64,000 bases of DNA from Alphaproteobacteria bacterium UBA4588 (GTDB lineage Bacteria; Pseudomonadota; Alphaproteobacteria; Rhodobacterales; Rhodobacteraceae), in the NCBI GenBank assembly GCA_905182195.1, contig CAJJAW010000003.1, positions 220,591-284,590 on the forward strand. The letters run 5' to 3'. The notes beneath the pieces were generated by a model that was not told where the DNA came from, did not search any database, and worked only from the letters and a program-made list of their open reading frames with translations. Made by a program: the position numbers and the translations under genes. Of the stretch, positions 20,501-29,206 are shown one piece after another. Each line of letters begins with the position of its first letter. Position 1 is the first letter of the stretch.

Positions 20501-20692
20501 CTAGAAGCGGGCGCTGTCGAGGTAGGCGCGGGTATGCACCGTATCTTGCATCATATCTGACGATAGATCTGCACTACTAGCTTCGGCCGCTGATGCGCCT
20601 GAAGCAATGGCTACAACAGCTGCAGGTGCAGCAGTTCCAGCAATCTTTAAAAAATCGCGGCGACTTGTGCCGTCTTCGGTTTTCTTACTCAT
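20501..20692 (-). CDS. Small twin-arginine signal protein of the FDH locus
   Basis: MSKKTEDGTSRRDFLKIAGTAAPAAVVAIASGASAAE... Confidence 0.85.
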   Translation of the reverse strand: MSKKTEDGTSRRDFLKIAGTAAPAAVVAIASGASAAEASSADLSSDMMQDTVHTRAYLDSARF

Positions 20693-20747
20693 TGGGATGT
20701 CTCCCTCCTCGTTAATGGCAAAAAGCTCGCCATGTTTTTGCGACATC

Positions 20748-21353
20748 TTATGCCGCAGTCATTCTGAACGCCTCGCGCTCAATCTCGATAAAAGCCCTAC
20801 CCACGCTGCCGATTGAGGCATAAAGGATCGAATTTTTAGCTGCCTCTAGGTCAGAAAAGAAATGCCCAGCCCAAGGCGCGATATGCCGATTGAAAAATAT
20901 TTTTTGGTCATTCAAATCTACAGGCGCCGTAAAGCGTCCCACGATCATACCACCCATCATTTCCATTAATGATGCTATATTATCTTCCGGTTCGAAAACA
21001 TTTGGAGAACGTACCATGCCGCGAACCGACATATCCGTGCGCAAAGTAGCAAGCGGTTTTTCATTTAGAAATCCTGTAAGGTAGTAGCTAGCATAGGGCA
21101 GCAACTCGCCTCGGCCCAAACCCACGAATAAAGCGTTAAACTCGCTCTCAACCTTCTTAGGCTTTGACACCCTGGCTACGCGGGCCAGGCTACTTATGGC
21201 TTTGCCCAACTCTCCATCATCACCGGAAAGGCCAATGCACTGATTGAGCAACAGCTGGTCTGGGGGGCCCGACAGTATTAAACCAATAAAATTGTAAAGG
21301 TCGGCACGAAGACGATCCTCTGACGCAACTTTAATATCCTGGGCAACGTTCAC
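20748..21353 (-). CDS. TorD/DMSO-reductase-type molecular chaperone
   Basis: RADLYNFIGLILSGPP, YASYYLTGFLNEKPLATLRTDM, HIAPWAGHFFSDLE. Confidence 0.9.
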   Translation of the reverse strand: MNVAQDIKVASEDRLRADLYNFIGLILSGPPDQLLLNQCIGLSGDDGELGKAISSLARVARVSKPKKVESEFNALFVGLGRGELLPYASYYLTGFLNEKPLATLRTDMSVRGMVRSPNVFEPEDNIASLMEMMGGMIVGRFTAPVDLNDQKIFFNRHIAPWAGHFFSDLEAAKNSILYASIGSVGRAFIEIEREAFRMTAA

Positions 21354-21958
21354 GCAGCTTCCCCCTCAGTCACAAACTTCATACGGCGCGGCGACGGGAC
21401 TAACAGTTCTTCGTACTCATCGTCTGGCCCGTCATGACCTTCAAGCTCATCCAACGATTTGTACTCCATTTCAGAAGATGTCACAAGCGCCTCGACTTCT
21501 TCTTCAATATCTTCTTCTAAGACTTCCGGTTCCTTTGGGTTTTCAAGCTCTTCCGCTTGACGGGCCATTTCCTGAACGTGTTTCAGCATGCCCTTCCCAA
21601 CCTGATAGGCTGTCTGCATATTCTCAACGACCATAGCACTATCGGTAAAGTCCTCACCATAGTCTACCAACATATCGACATTGGCCAAAACCGGGTTCGA
21701 ACGCCATAAAGTGCGCAACGCGCGACGACGTATACGATCGGGAACCGCCTTTGACATAAAGACAGAAAAGTCGTCACCCATTTTTAAAGTGTCAGGATCA
21801 GGCAACTCTAGCTCCTCAAGAAGCTCGGCGTCAGTCTTTTCTTCCATCGCAGCATGCTGCTCAAATAAAATTTTCTGTTCGACAGCAGTTTGCTCAGCCT
21901 GCGTTTCTTCTTGCACCTTCGCCTTGCGGCGTGCCCAGAAGTCTTGCTCACCACTCAA
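21350..21958 (-). CDS. DUF3306 domain protein
   Basis: FWARRKAKVQEE...SVFMSKAVPDRIRRRALRTLWRSNPVLANVDMLVDYGEDFTD. Confidence 0.9.
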   Translation of the reverse strand: MSGEQDFWARRKAKVQEETQAEQTAVEQKILFEQHAAMEEKTDAELLEELELPDPDTLKMGDDFSVFMSKAVPDRIRRRALRTLWRSNPVLANVDMLVDYGEDFTDSAMVVENMQTAYQVGKGMLKHVQEMARQAEELENPKEPEVLEEDIEEEVEALVTSSEMEYKSLDELEGHDGPDDEYEELLVPSPRRMKFVTEGEAA

Positions 21959-22515
21959 TGGACCGTCTCCTTAGCAGAGGGCGCACGATACACATCAGAG
22001 ACCTGCCTAATACGAGCGTCACCAATTCCATTTTCCGTGAGATCAATCCGCGATTTATCACGGCGACGCTTAACGAAAACCTCATCCTCATGATGCTCGT
22101 CAATGTAATCTCGTATCCAAGCAACTAAACCCTCAGGCATTGGCACTTTCTCTACTAGCTCTTCGCCAGTGTCGGCATAGTCTTGCGCCTCGTAGGGCGA
22201 AGCCGTGGCCAGAACCACATCGAGAGGGTCAACACCAACGCCATCACGCATGACAACATAAATAGAGGGTATTTTCGTGGATAGGCCATGAAGGTAGGCT
22301 TCAGTGTCAGTCCTGAACAATTCGAGTGGCACGGTGGCAGCATGGTATTCAATTGCTTCACCGTCGCGGCGGAGCACTTTCCAATTCTCGGGCCCAGCGC
22401 CTGGCAAAACCGCCACAACCTTCCAAACGTGCTCTACCCAGCGAGTGACGCCGGGCACTTTGCGGATCACAATCCCCAAAGCTATCGAAACAGATTTTTG
22501 GCCACTTGTGTTCAA
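21955..22515 (-). CDS. DUF3305 domain protein
   Basis: SIALGIVIRKVPGVTRWVEHVWKVVAVLPGAGPENW; TTG start at 22515 with AGGAAAAA upstream preferred over the track start. Confidence 0.88.
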   Translation of the reverse strand: MNTSGQKSVSIALGIVIRKVPGVTRWVEHVWKVVAVLPGAGPENWKVLRRDGEAIEYHAATVPLELFRTDTEAYLHGLSTKIPSIYVVMRDGVGVDPLDVVLATASPYEAQDYADTGEELVEKVPMPEGLVAWIRDYIDEHHEDEVFVKRRRDKSRIDLTENGIGDARIRQVSDVYRAPSAKETVH

Positions 22516-22844
22516 TTTTTCCTCACAAAATGTAGATGATAATAAAAATATAATGGATGACATCTGGCCAAACAGGAAGGCTTTTTTTTCTGACGTGCGG
22601 TAAAAACACACAATGCTGCTATGCAGCATTTTAACTTTGCCTTAGTATTAATGCCAACCTAACGAGAACGCTCAAACTATAATACAATAAAGTGTTTTAG
22701 TAAGGTATAAAAAAATTATATATTTGCAGGTGCAGCATCAGCTGTAGACAGTGGGCCTAAACGAAACATGGTTTACGAACGGGACAAAGCACGTCAAAGC
22801 TACTATAAACGCCGCTATTTTAGCTCGTGTCGAGGAAAATAAAA

Positions 22845-24812
22845 ATGACTAAAAAACTTGTTTTATGTGATTGCCTTGGCTCACAATCAGTTGATGTCGC
22901 GGCAATTTCTGAAGCTTCAGGCATGGCATGCTCAAAACTTTATACGAACCTATGCGAAAGCCAAGTAGATCTGGCCGCGAAAGAGATTACACAGGGCGAC
23001 GTGATCATTGCATGTCAGCAAGAGCGTCAAAGATTTGAAGAACTGGCCGAAGAGTTGGATGTCGACGTACCGGCTTTTGTTGACCTACGCGACCGGGCTG
23101 GCTGGGGCGAAGGCAACGTCGCGCCAAAGATGGCGGCACTCGTTGCGGAGGCTGGATTATCAGCCATCACTGGTCAGATGGGCAAGTCAATTGATATTAT
23201 TTCTGAAGGCACATGTCTCGTCATCGCAGGTACCGCTGGCGTCGATGCTGTGATGCAAGCCGCCAGGGATTTATGCCAGACATTGGCAGTAACAGTCCTG
23301 GTCCCCAATGCCGAACATATTCCAGTAGACCGCAAATTTGACTGCGTGGTTGGGACAGTACGCAATGCAGCAGGCGCCTTGGGTGGATTTACACTGAAAA
23401 TAGATTCTCTACAGCAGGTTATTGTTGGTGGCCGCGGTTCATTCGCACTAAGTGAACCTCAGGATGGTGCGGCTTCTCAATGCGATATTATTGTCGATCT
23501 TAGCCGCCACAATCCAATGTTTCCTGCCCATGAAAAGCGCGAAGGTTATCTTCGCGCGGACCCCACCCATGTACCATCCTTAGCAAAAGTTGTTTTTGCT
23601 GCATCACAGCTGATTGGTACATTCGAAAAGCCACTTTATGTGCGGCTAGAAGAGAGCCTGTGCGCTCACAATCGAGCAGAACAGACAGCCTGCTCTAACT
23701 GCCTAAATGTTTGCCCAACCGGGGCGATATTGTCAGCCGGAGAGCATGTTACGATTGATCCTATGATCTGCGCAGGGTGCGGGTCATGCGCCGCAGTGTG
23801 TCCTTCCGGCGCCATCAGCTATGATGCTCCACCGGTCGACACATTATTTCGCAGACTTAGCACTCTTGCCTCTACATATACTTCTGCTGGCGGCAAAAAT
23901 CCGCGACTATTGGTGCATGACGGCGCAACAGGCTTGGAAATGATTACCCTTGCGGCACGTTTTGGACGAGGCTTGCCCTCCGACGTGATCCCCTTAGAAA
24001 CTGACGCCTTATCCGGCTTTGGCCATGCCGAAATCATGGCCGCGCTGGCCTGCGGCTTTGGTGAAGTGAATATATTGGCCTTCCCAAAGTCTGAGCTTGA
24101 CGTGATTGAGGGCCAAATTTCCTTAGCAACAGCCCTGTCGGGCCGCGACAGCATTTATCTTTTGCAGCCAGGCGATCCTGACGCGATGTCAGATCTGCTC
24201 TATAAAGAGACTGCGGCTCCTGTGGCCTGCGATCCGATATTACCCATGGGCACGCGCCGCCAAGTGGCTAGATTGGCCGCCAAAGCGCTGCAACCGGAGG
24301 CCACTGTGGTGGCGCTGCCCGAAAACGCGCCCTATGGCGCAGTTTTGGTGGACACAGACGCATGTAGCCTCTGCCTGTCTTGCGTGTCTCTCTGCCCTTC
24401 TGGTGCCTTGGGGGACAACGAAGATCTGCCGCAACTGCGCTTTCAGGAAGACGCGTGTCTACAGTGCGGATTATGCGTTAATATTTGTCCCGAAAATGCC
24501 ATCGCATTAAAACCACAAATGGACCTCACAGACGCTGCATTCACACAACGCGTCATGCACGAGGAAGAACCCTTTGCCTGCGTTGAATGCGGATCACTGT
24601 TTGGAGTTAAATCCACAGTTGAAAAAATTACTGAAAAGCTTGCGGGTAATCACGCAATGTTTGCAAACCCAGACGCCATTAAAATGATCCAGATGTGCGA
24701 TAATTGCCGCATTCAGGCGAATTACCACTCAACAGATAACCCATTTCAGGGTGGCGAGCGCCCACGTGTACGCACATCAGAAGACTATTTTTCTAAGCGC
24801 AAGGATCATTGA
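22845..24812 (+). CDS. Multi-[4Fe-4S] ferredoxin-type protein of the FDH locus
   Basis: CSNCLNVCPTGAI, CAGCGSCAAVCPSGAI, CSLCLSCVSLCPSGAL, CLQCGLCVNICPENAI. Confidence 0.92.
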   Translation: MTKKLVLCDCLGSQSVDVAAISEASGMACSKLYTNLCESQVDLAAKEITQGDVIIACQQERQRFEELAEELDVDVPAFVDLRDRAGWGEGNVAPKMAALVAEAGLSAITGQMGKSIDIISEGTCLVIAGTAGVDAVMQAARDLCQTLAVTVLVPNAEHIPVDRKFDCVVGTVRNAAGALGGFTLKIDSLQQVIVGGRGSFALSEPQDGAASQCDIIVDLSRHNPMFPAHEKREGYLRADPTHVPSLAKVVFAASQLIGTFEKPLYVRLEESLCAHNRAEQTACSNCLNVCPTGAILSAGEHVTIDPMICAGCGSCAAVCPSGAISYDAPPVDTLFRRLSTLASTYTSAGGKNPRLLVHDGATGLEMITLAARFGRGLPSDVIPLETDALSGFGHAEIMAALACGFGEVNILAFPKSELDVIEGQISLATALSGRDSIYLLQPGDPDAMSDLLYKETAAPVACDPILPMGTRRQVARLAAKALQPEATVVALPENAPYGAVLVDTDACSLCLSCVSLCPSGALGDNEDLPQLRFQEDACLQCGLCVNICPENAIALKPQMDLTDAAFTQRVMHEEEPFACVECGSLFGVKSTVEKITEKLAGNHAMFANPDAIKMIQMCDNCRIQANYHSTDNPFQGGERPRVRTSEDYFSKRKDH

Positions 24813-25531
24813 GATTGCATAGGCGCGCCCAAGAAGGCTGGAACAATACCTGCGACATAAGCCACAATATCCTCAATATCCTCGAGGGTTACCTCTATAG
24901 GTACAATCGGCGAGGGGAAGTTTGTCGAGAAGGGCTCAGTCACGTCCAATACTTGGGTAAATGCGGGATGCGGGTTCAGCATAAAGAATGTCTCATATCT
25001 GCGTTGCCAATCTGGGAAACTGCGCATCAGGGCAAAAGACGGGGTGGAACCGATTGCCTTCATGCGATTACTATCGTTGATGACATGACATCTTCCACAT
25101 TTACTGAGACTCACCACCTCGCCCTGCCCCGCGTCACCAGTCACGGCAATAATTTCTGGCTCAAGGCTCACACCAACATCAGCGCTGAACAACTGATCAC
25201 CATTGGGCGCAAAAGCCTCAATGGTACGTTTGCCTGTTTCAGACAACAACCACGCCGCGAACTTATCCGTGTAGGCGCCATCGGCTTTAGACAAGCGCCA
25301 AATCCTATCTTCCTGGCGAAACACCGGCACCCCGGCATCACCAAAAGCTGCATCGCCGTCAGTAATTGTAGACGTAATTCTTATGCCCGTTTTCAAGGAA
25401 AACCTTGGCAGAAGGTACTTTATAAAGCCACTACTGGTCAAAACGTCCGGTGTGCGCAACGTGAACGTCTTGTCTTGGGAAAGCGCCGGACTTGCTATCA
25501 AAACAGCCAACATTACAATTTTTTTGAACAT
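24806..25531 (-). CDS. c-type cytochrome (one CXXCH) with N-terminal segment resembling TupA-type binding protein
   Basis: CGRCH at mid-protein; signal peptide MFKKIVMLAVLIASPALS; N-terminus FTLRTPDVLTSSGFIKYLLPRFSLKTGIRI aligns by eye to tupA in this window. Confidence 0.8.
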   Translation of the reverse strand: MFKKIVMLAVLIASPALSQDKTFTLRTPDVLTSSGFIKYLLPRFSLKTGIRITSTITDGDAAFGDAGVPVFRQEDRIWRLSKADGAYTDKFAAWLLSETGKRTIEAFAPNGDQLFSADVGVSLEPEIIAVTGDAGQGEVVSLSKCGRCHVINDSNRMKAIGSTPSFALMRSFPDWQRRYETFFMLNPHPAFTQVLDVTEPFSTNFPSPIVPIEVTLEDIEDIVAYVAGIVPAFLGAPMQSQ

Positions 25532-25626
25532 ATTACCCACCCCCAACTTTTGCATCAGTTTGCAAAGTAGAGTACGGGCGTTATTATCCTTACGTCAACA
25601 TATACAGCAAATTAAAGGACTGTACG

Positions 25627-25818
25627 ATGAGTGAACACTTCAACATGTCAATGCGAAAATTTCTAAAGCAAGTTGGCGTTACGTCCCAACAAGCGATTGA
25701 GGAAGTCATGCGCACTACAAATGACACATCAGGGAAATCCTATACCGCTAAGATGGTTCTCACAATTGACGGTATTGATTTTGAACATATTGTCACTGGC
25801 AAAATTGAAGGTATTTAG
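25627..25818 (+). CDS. DUF6494-like small protein
   Basis: MSEHFNMSMRKFLKQVGVTSQQAIEEVMR...; operon with mrp. Confidence 0.75.
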   Translation: MSEHFNMSMRKFLKQVGVTSQQAIEEVMRTTNDTSGKSYTAKMVLTIDGIDFEHIVTGKIEGI

Positions 25819-26874
25819 ATGTCTGTAACCCGTGAAGAGGTTCTCAGTTGCCTCAAAACCATTCAGGCACCCTCCGGAGTTGATCTCGTAGAAGCAGGTC
25901 TGGTCCGCGCCCTCACAGTCACAGAGAATGCCGTTCGCTTTGTTATGGAAGTCGACGCTCCAGATGCATTCTTGCCAGCGAAGACTGAAGCGGAGGAAAA
26001 ACTCACTGCTTTAGGCTGTTCTTCCGTCTCAATCGTAATGACTGCGCATAGCAAACCCACCGCACCACCTAACCTGCAACCTAGCCGGAAGGCAGAACCA
26101 GCCGGACCCGAAAAAGTCCCAGGGGTTGATCGTATTATTGCGATCGCCTCTGGCAAAGGCGGTGTTGGTAAATCAACTGTCGCCGCCAATTTAGCCTGCG
26201 CTCTTGCAGCCGAAGGCCGTCGTGTTGGGATGTTAGACGCAGACGTTTACGGTCCATCGCAGCCACGCATGTTAGGTGTATCCGGCCGGCCACAAAGCCC
26301 CGATGGAAAAATTATTTTACCCCTTCGGAATTTTGGCGTGACCATGATGTCAATTGGCCTCATGACTAATGAAGATCAAGCCGTGGTCTGGCGAGGGCCG
26401 ATGCTCATGGGCGCCTTGCAACAAATGCTAACGCAGGTTCAATGGGGCGCACTGGATGTATTAATCGTTGACCTACCGCCCGGCACTGGTGATGTGAATA
26501 TGACCTTGGCACAAAAATCACATGTAGACGGTGCAATCATCGTATCAACCCCTCAAGACGTGGCACTTATGGATGCAAGAAAAGGCATCGACATGTTCAA
26601 CCAACTCGGTACACCAATCATAGGCATGATTGAAAATATGAGTACACATATTTGCTCACAGTGCGGCCATGAAGAGCATGTGTTTGGGCATGGCGGCGTG
26701 AAGTCTGAAGCTGAAAAGTTGGGTGTGCCACTTCTTGCAGAAATTCCATTGCATCTTGACATTCGCATTGCCGCTGATGGTGGAGCGCCAATTGTAGTCT
26801 CAAAGCCAAACTCATCCCAAGCGCAGGCCTTCCGCGCCTTGGCCAAGACCTTAATTGAAAGTGGGCAAGCATGA
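25819..26874 (+). CDS. mrp: Mrp/NBP35 family Fe-S cluster carrier ATPase
   Basis: ASGKGGVGKSTVAANLACAL, DLPPGTGDVNMTLAQ, ENMSTHICSQCG. Confidence 0.95.
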   Translation: MSVTREEVLSCLKTIQAPSGVDLVEAGLVRALTVTENAVRFVMEVDAPDAFLPAKTEAEEKLTALGCSSVSIVMTAHSKPTAPPNLQPSRKAEPAGPEKVPGVDRIIAIASGKGGVGKSTVAANLACALAAEGRRVGMLDADVYGPSQPRMLGVSGRPQSPDGKIILPLRNFGVTMMSIGLMTNEDQAVVWRGPMLMGALQQMLTQVQWGALDVLIVDLPPGTGDVNMTLAQKSHVDGAIIVSTPQDVALMDARKGIDMFNQLGTPIIGMIENMSTHICSQCGHEEHVFGHGGVKSEAEKLGVPLLAEIPLHLDIRIAADGGAPIVVSKPNSSQAQAFRALAKTLIESGQA

Positions 26875-27575
26875 ATACACCAAGCTTCCCTCCCCTGTTC
26901 AGCGGACTAGCGGTCGAGAGCCAGGTCGACCCCTTCGATAAGGCTTGCGCGGAAGCCACGCGCGGATGCGATGCAGGCCTTGTGGTACATGATTTGGGTG
27001 CAAACACTCTACGCGCAGCTTTAGTTTTTGCACCCGATGTACAACTGGCAGACGCCATGGCAATTTTACCACTTTGTGGGGTAGGATTTCAAAATGCTTT
27101 AGGTGCCCTTGGCCCACCAGAAGTGGCCGTACATCTGGAATGGACCGGTGGCCTTCGGATCAATGGCGCCAAATGCGGCACGTTACGAGTTGCAGCCTCC
27201 AATGCAGATCCTACTGCCGAACCCGATTGGATGGTAATTGGCCTAGAATTGCCGCTTTGGCCTGAGAATGACGCCCCGGGTGAAACACCTGATCAGACCG
27301 CGCTTTACTCAGAAGGGTGCGCCGATGTAAACGCTATGGAACTACTTGAATCATGGGTTAAGCATACTTTAGTGGGCATCAACACTTGGACCGAAGATGG
27401 TGTAAAATCTCTACATAAAGACTGGCGCGGACTGTCTCATGGCATTGGTGAAGATATAAGCATAAACAAGTTTTCAGGGACTTTTCTTGGAGTCGACGAA
27501 CAATTTGGTATGTTAATAAGGGCAGGTAAAACTACCCACCTCGTCCCACTGACTTACTTGCTGGAGGGCACCTAA
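26871..27575 (+). CDS. Biotin/lipoate-protein ligase-like (DUF4444) protein
   Basis: 234 aa; GLRINGAKCGTLRVAAS, WMVIGLELPLWP; linked to mrp. Confidence 0.75.
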   Translation: MNTPSFPPLFSGLAVESQVDPFDKACAEATRGCDAGLVVHDLGANTLRAALVFAPDVQLADAMAILPLCGVGFQNALGALGPPEVAVHLEWTGGLRINGAKCGTLRVAASNADPTAEPDWMVIGLELPLWPENDAPGETPDQTALYSEGCADVNAMELLESWVKHTLVGINTWTEDGVKSLHKDWRGLSHGIGEDISINKFSGTFLGVDEQFGMLIRAGKTTHLVPLTYLLEGT

Positions 27576-27576
27576 T

Positions 27577-28071
27577 ATGATGCTAGCACGCGCAATACAT
27601 TTTGACGAAAGCGATATGAACGTCTTTCACTCTCCAGCGCGCACCGGTGAATGGTGCATATCTGGCGGGTTCGAATTTTCAAATTGGTCTGAAGGAGATC
27701 TGACGGGCAAAGCACGGCAGGCATTTTCCAATGGCTGGCTGGGAGCAGAGACCTTTGGTCGTGTAACTTTTGTGGCCGTGACAAAGGTTGAGCCAGTGGA
27801 ATACGAAACTATCAAGCAGGCATTGGCGCAGCATTTTGTACAGATGTACGGTGCGCCCTCGCTGGAAGCTGCCGGACAGGTAGCGCAAGATGAATTGAAC
27901 CATATGGTTGAATTATGCAACGACCAAGATCCCAACACATTACTGACAGTAGCGCGGGAATTAACCGATTCAGGCGTGAAGGAAAGCTTTCGCATGATAG
28001 AGTCCCAAGACGCAGGTTTAGACCAATTTGCAATTCATGGGTCTTTAGATGAGGATGGTCACAGCCACTAG
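27577..28071 (+). CDS. DUF6505-like conserved protein
   Basis: ARAIHFDESDMNVFHSPARTGEWCISGGFEFSNW; last gene of the mrp operon. Confidence 0.7.
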   Translation: MMLARAIHFDESDMNVFHSPARTGEWCISGGFEFSNWSEGDLTGKARQAFSNGWLGAETFGRVTFVAVTKVEPVEYETIKQALAQHFVQMYGAPSLEAAGQVAQDELNHMVELCNDQDPNTLLTVARELTDSGVKESFRMIESQDAGLDQFAIHGSLDEDGHSH

Positions 28072-28136
28072 TCGCTGGGTGCAAACACACATTAATTATG
28101 CCGACAAACGTTAAATAGTAGCCTGAGAGGATAATT

Positions 28137-28976
28137 ATGCGTAAAAAACCTTTCAATCCAGCTAATGATGGTGCCAAAACTGATTTAGCAAAAACAATGT
28201 CTTATGGTGATTATTTGCACATTGATACAATTCTTGATCAGCAGCATTGCTTAAGCGAAGCCCATGACGAAATGCTGTTCATTATCCAACACCAAACCTC
28301 TGAACTCTGGATGAAGCAGCTTTTGCATGAAATGAGTGCCGCCCGGCTTGCGCTTGAGACGGGGAAGCTCCAAAATATGATGAAAATGCTGTCTCGCGTC
28401 AGTAAGATTTTGGAACAGCTCAACAATCAATGGGATGTATTGCGTACGATGACCCCAGCAGATTACACACAATTTAGAGAGACTTTAGGCCTGTCGTCTG
28501 GGTTTCAGTCTTATCAATATAGGATGATCGAATACATTTTTGGCAATCGCAACACGAATATGCTCAAGGCCCATGAGCACACACCAGATGCCTACACTAA
28601 GCTCACAACCGAACTTGCAAGAACCAGTTTTTATGACGAGGTAGTGGGTTTACTCTTTAAGACCTTAGATGGAACTATCGACGCGATGCCCGCCCCTCAT
28701 CTGGACACCCATCATGAAGCTCGTCCAGAAATTCAGGCGCGTTGGAAAATCGTGTATGAAGACATTAACAGTCATTGGGCGCTTTATGAGTTGGCCGAAA
28801 AGTTAGTTGATATTGAAGATTATTTCCGCCGTTGGCGCTTTAACCACGTTACAACAGTGGAGCGCGTGATTGGGTTTAAACGCGGTACAGGCGGAACCTC
28901 AGGCGTACAGTACCTGCGTCGAATGCTTGAAGTGGAGCTATTTCCAGAACTTTGGCACTTGCGCGGCGAGCTTTAA
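28137..28976 (+). CDS. kynA: Tryptophan 2,3-dioxygenase
   Basis: HDEMLFIIQHQTSELWMKQLLHE, RFNHVTTVERVIGFKRGTGGTSGVQYLRR. Confidence 0.96.
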   Translation: MRKKPFNPANDGAKTDLAKTMSYGDYLHIDTILDQQHCLSEAHDEMLFIIQHQTSELWMKQLLHEMSAARLALETGKLQNMMKMLSRVSKILEQLNNQWDVLRTMTPADYTQFRETLGLSSGFQSYQYRMIEYIFGNRNTNMLKAHEHTPDAYTKLTTELARTSFYDEVVGLLFKTLDGTIDAMPAPHLDTHHEARPEIQARWKIVYEDINSHWALYELAEKLVDIEDYFRRWRFNHVTTVERVIGFKRGTGGTSGVQYLRRMLEVELFPELWHLRGEL

Positions 28977-29081
28977 AAATATGCTGGAGTGACCTTCAGT
29001 AAGCCAATCAAACTGTCAATCTTGCTAGCCTCCCGATAAGACACGCCTGTTGCACTTAGTATCATTGGAGAAAGGAGCCCT

Positions 29082-29102
29082 GCCCATCTCCGGTGGGCTT
29101 TT
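29082..29102 (+). terminator. Candidate intrinsic terminator
   Basis: GCCCA-TCTCCGG-TGGGC followed by TTTT. Confidence 0.45.
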
Positions 29103-29206
29103 CATCCCATATATTTAGAGGTTGTAAGCAGATATCATTAGGCAGTGATTGACACTGAATGCATACAAATACACTCTAAAACATCCGATACCAAACGAGA
29201 GCCGCT

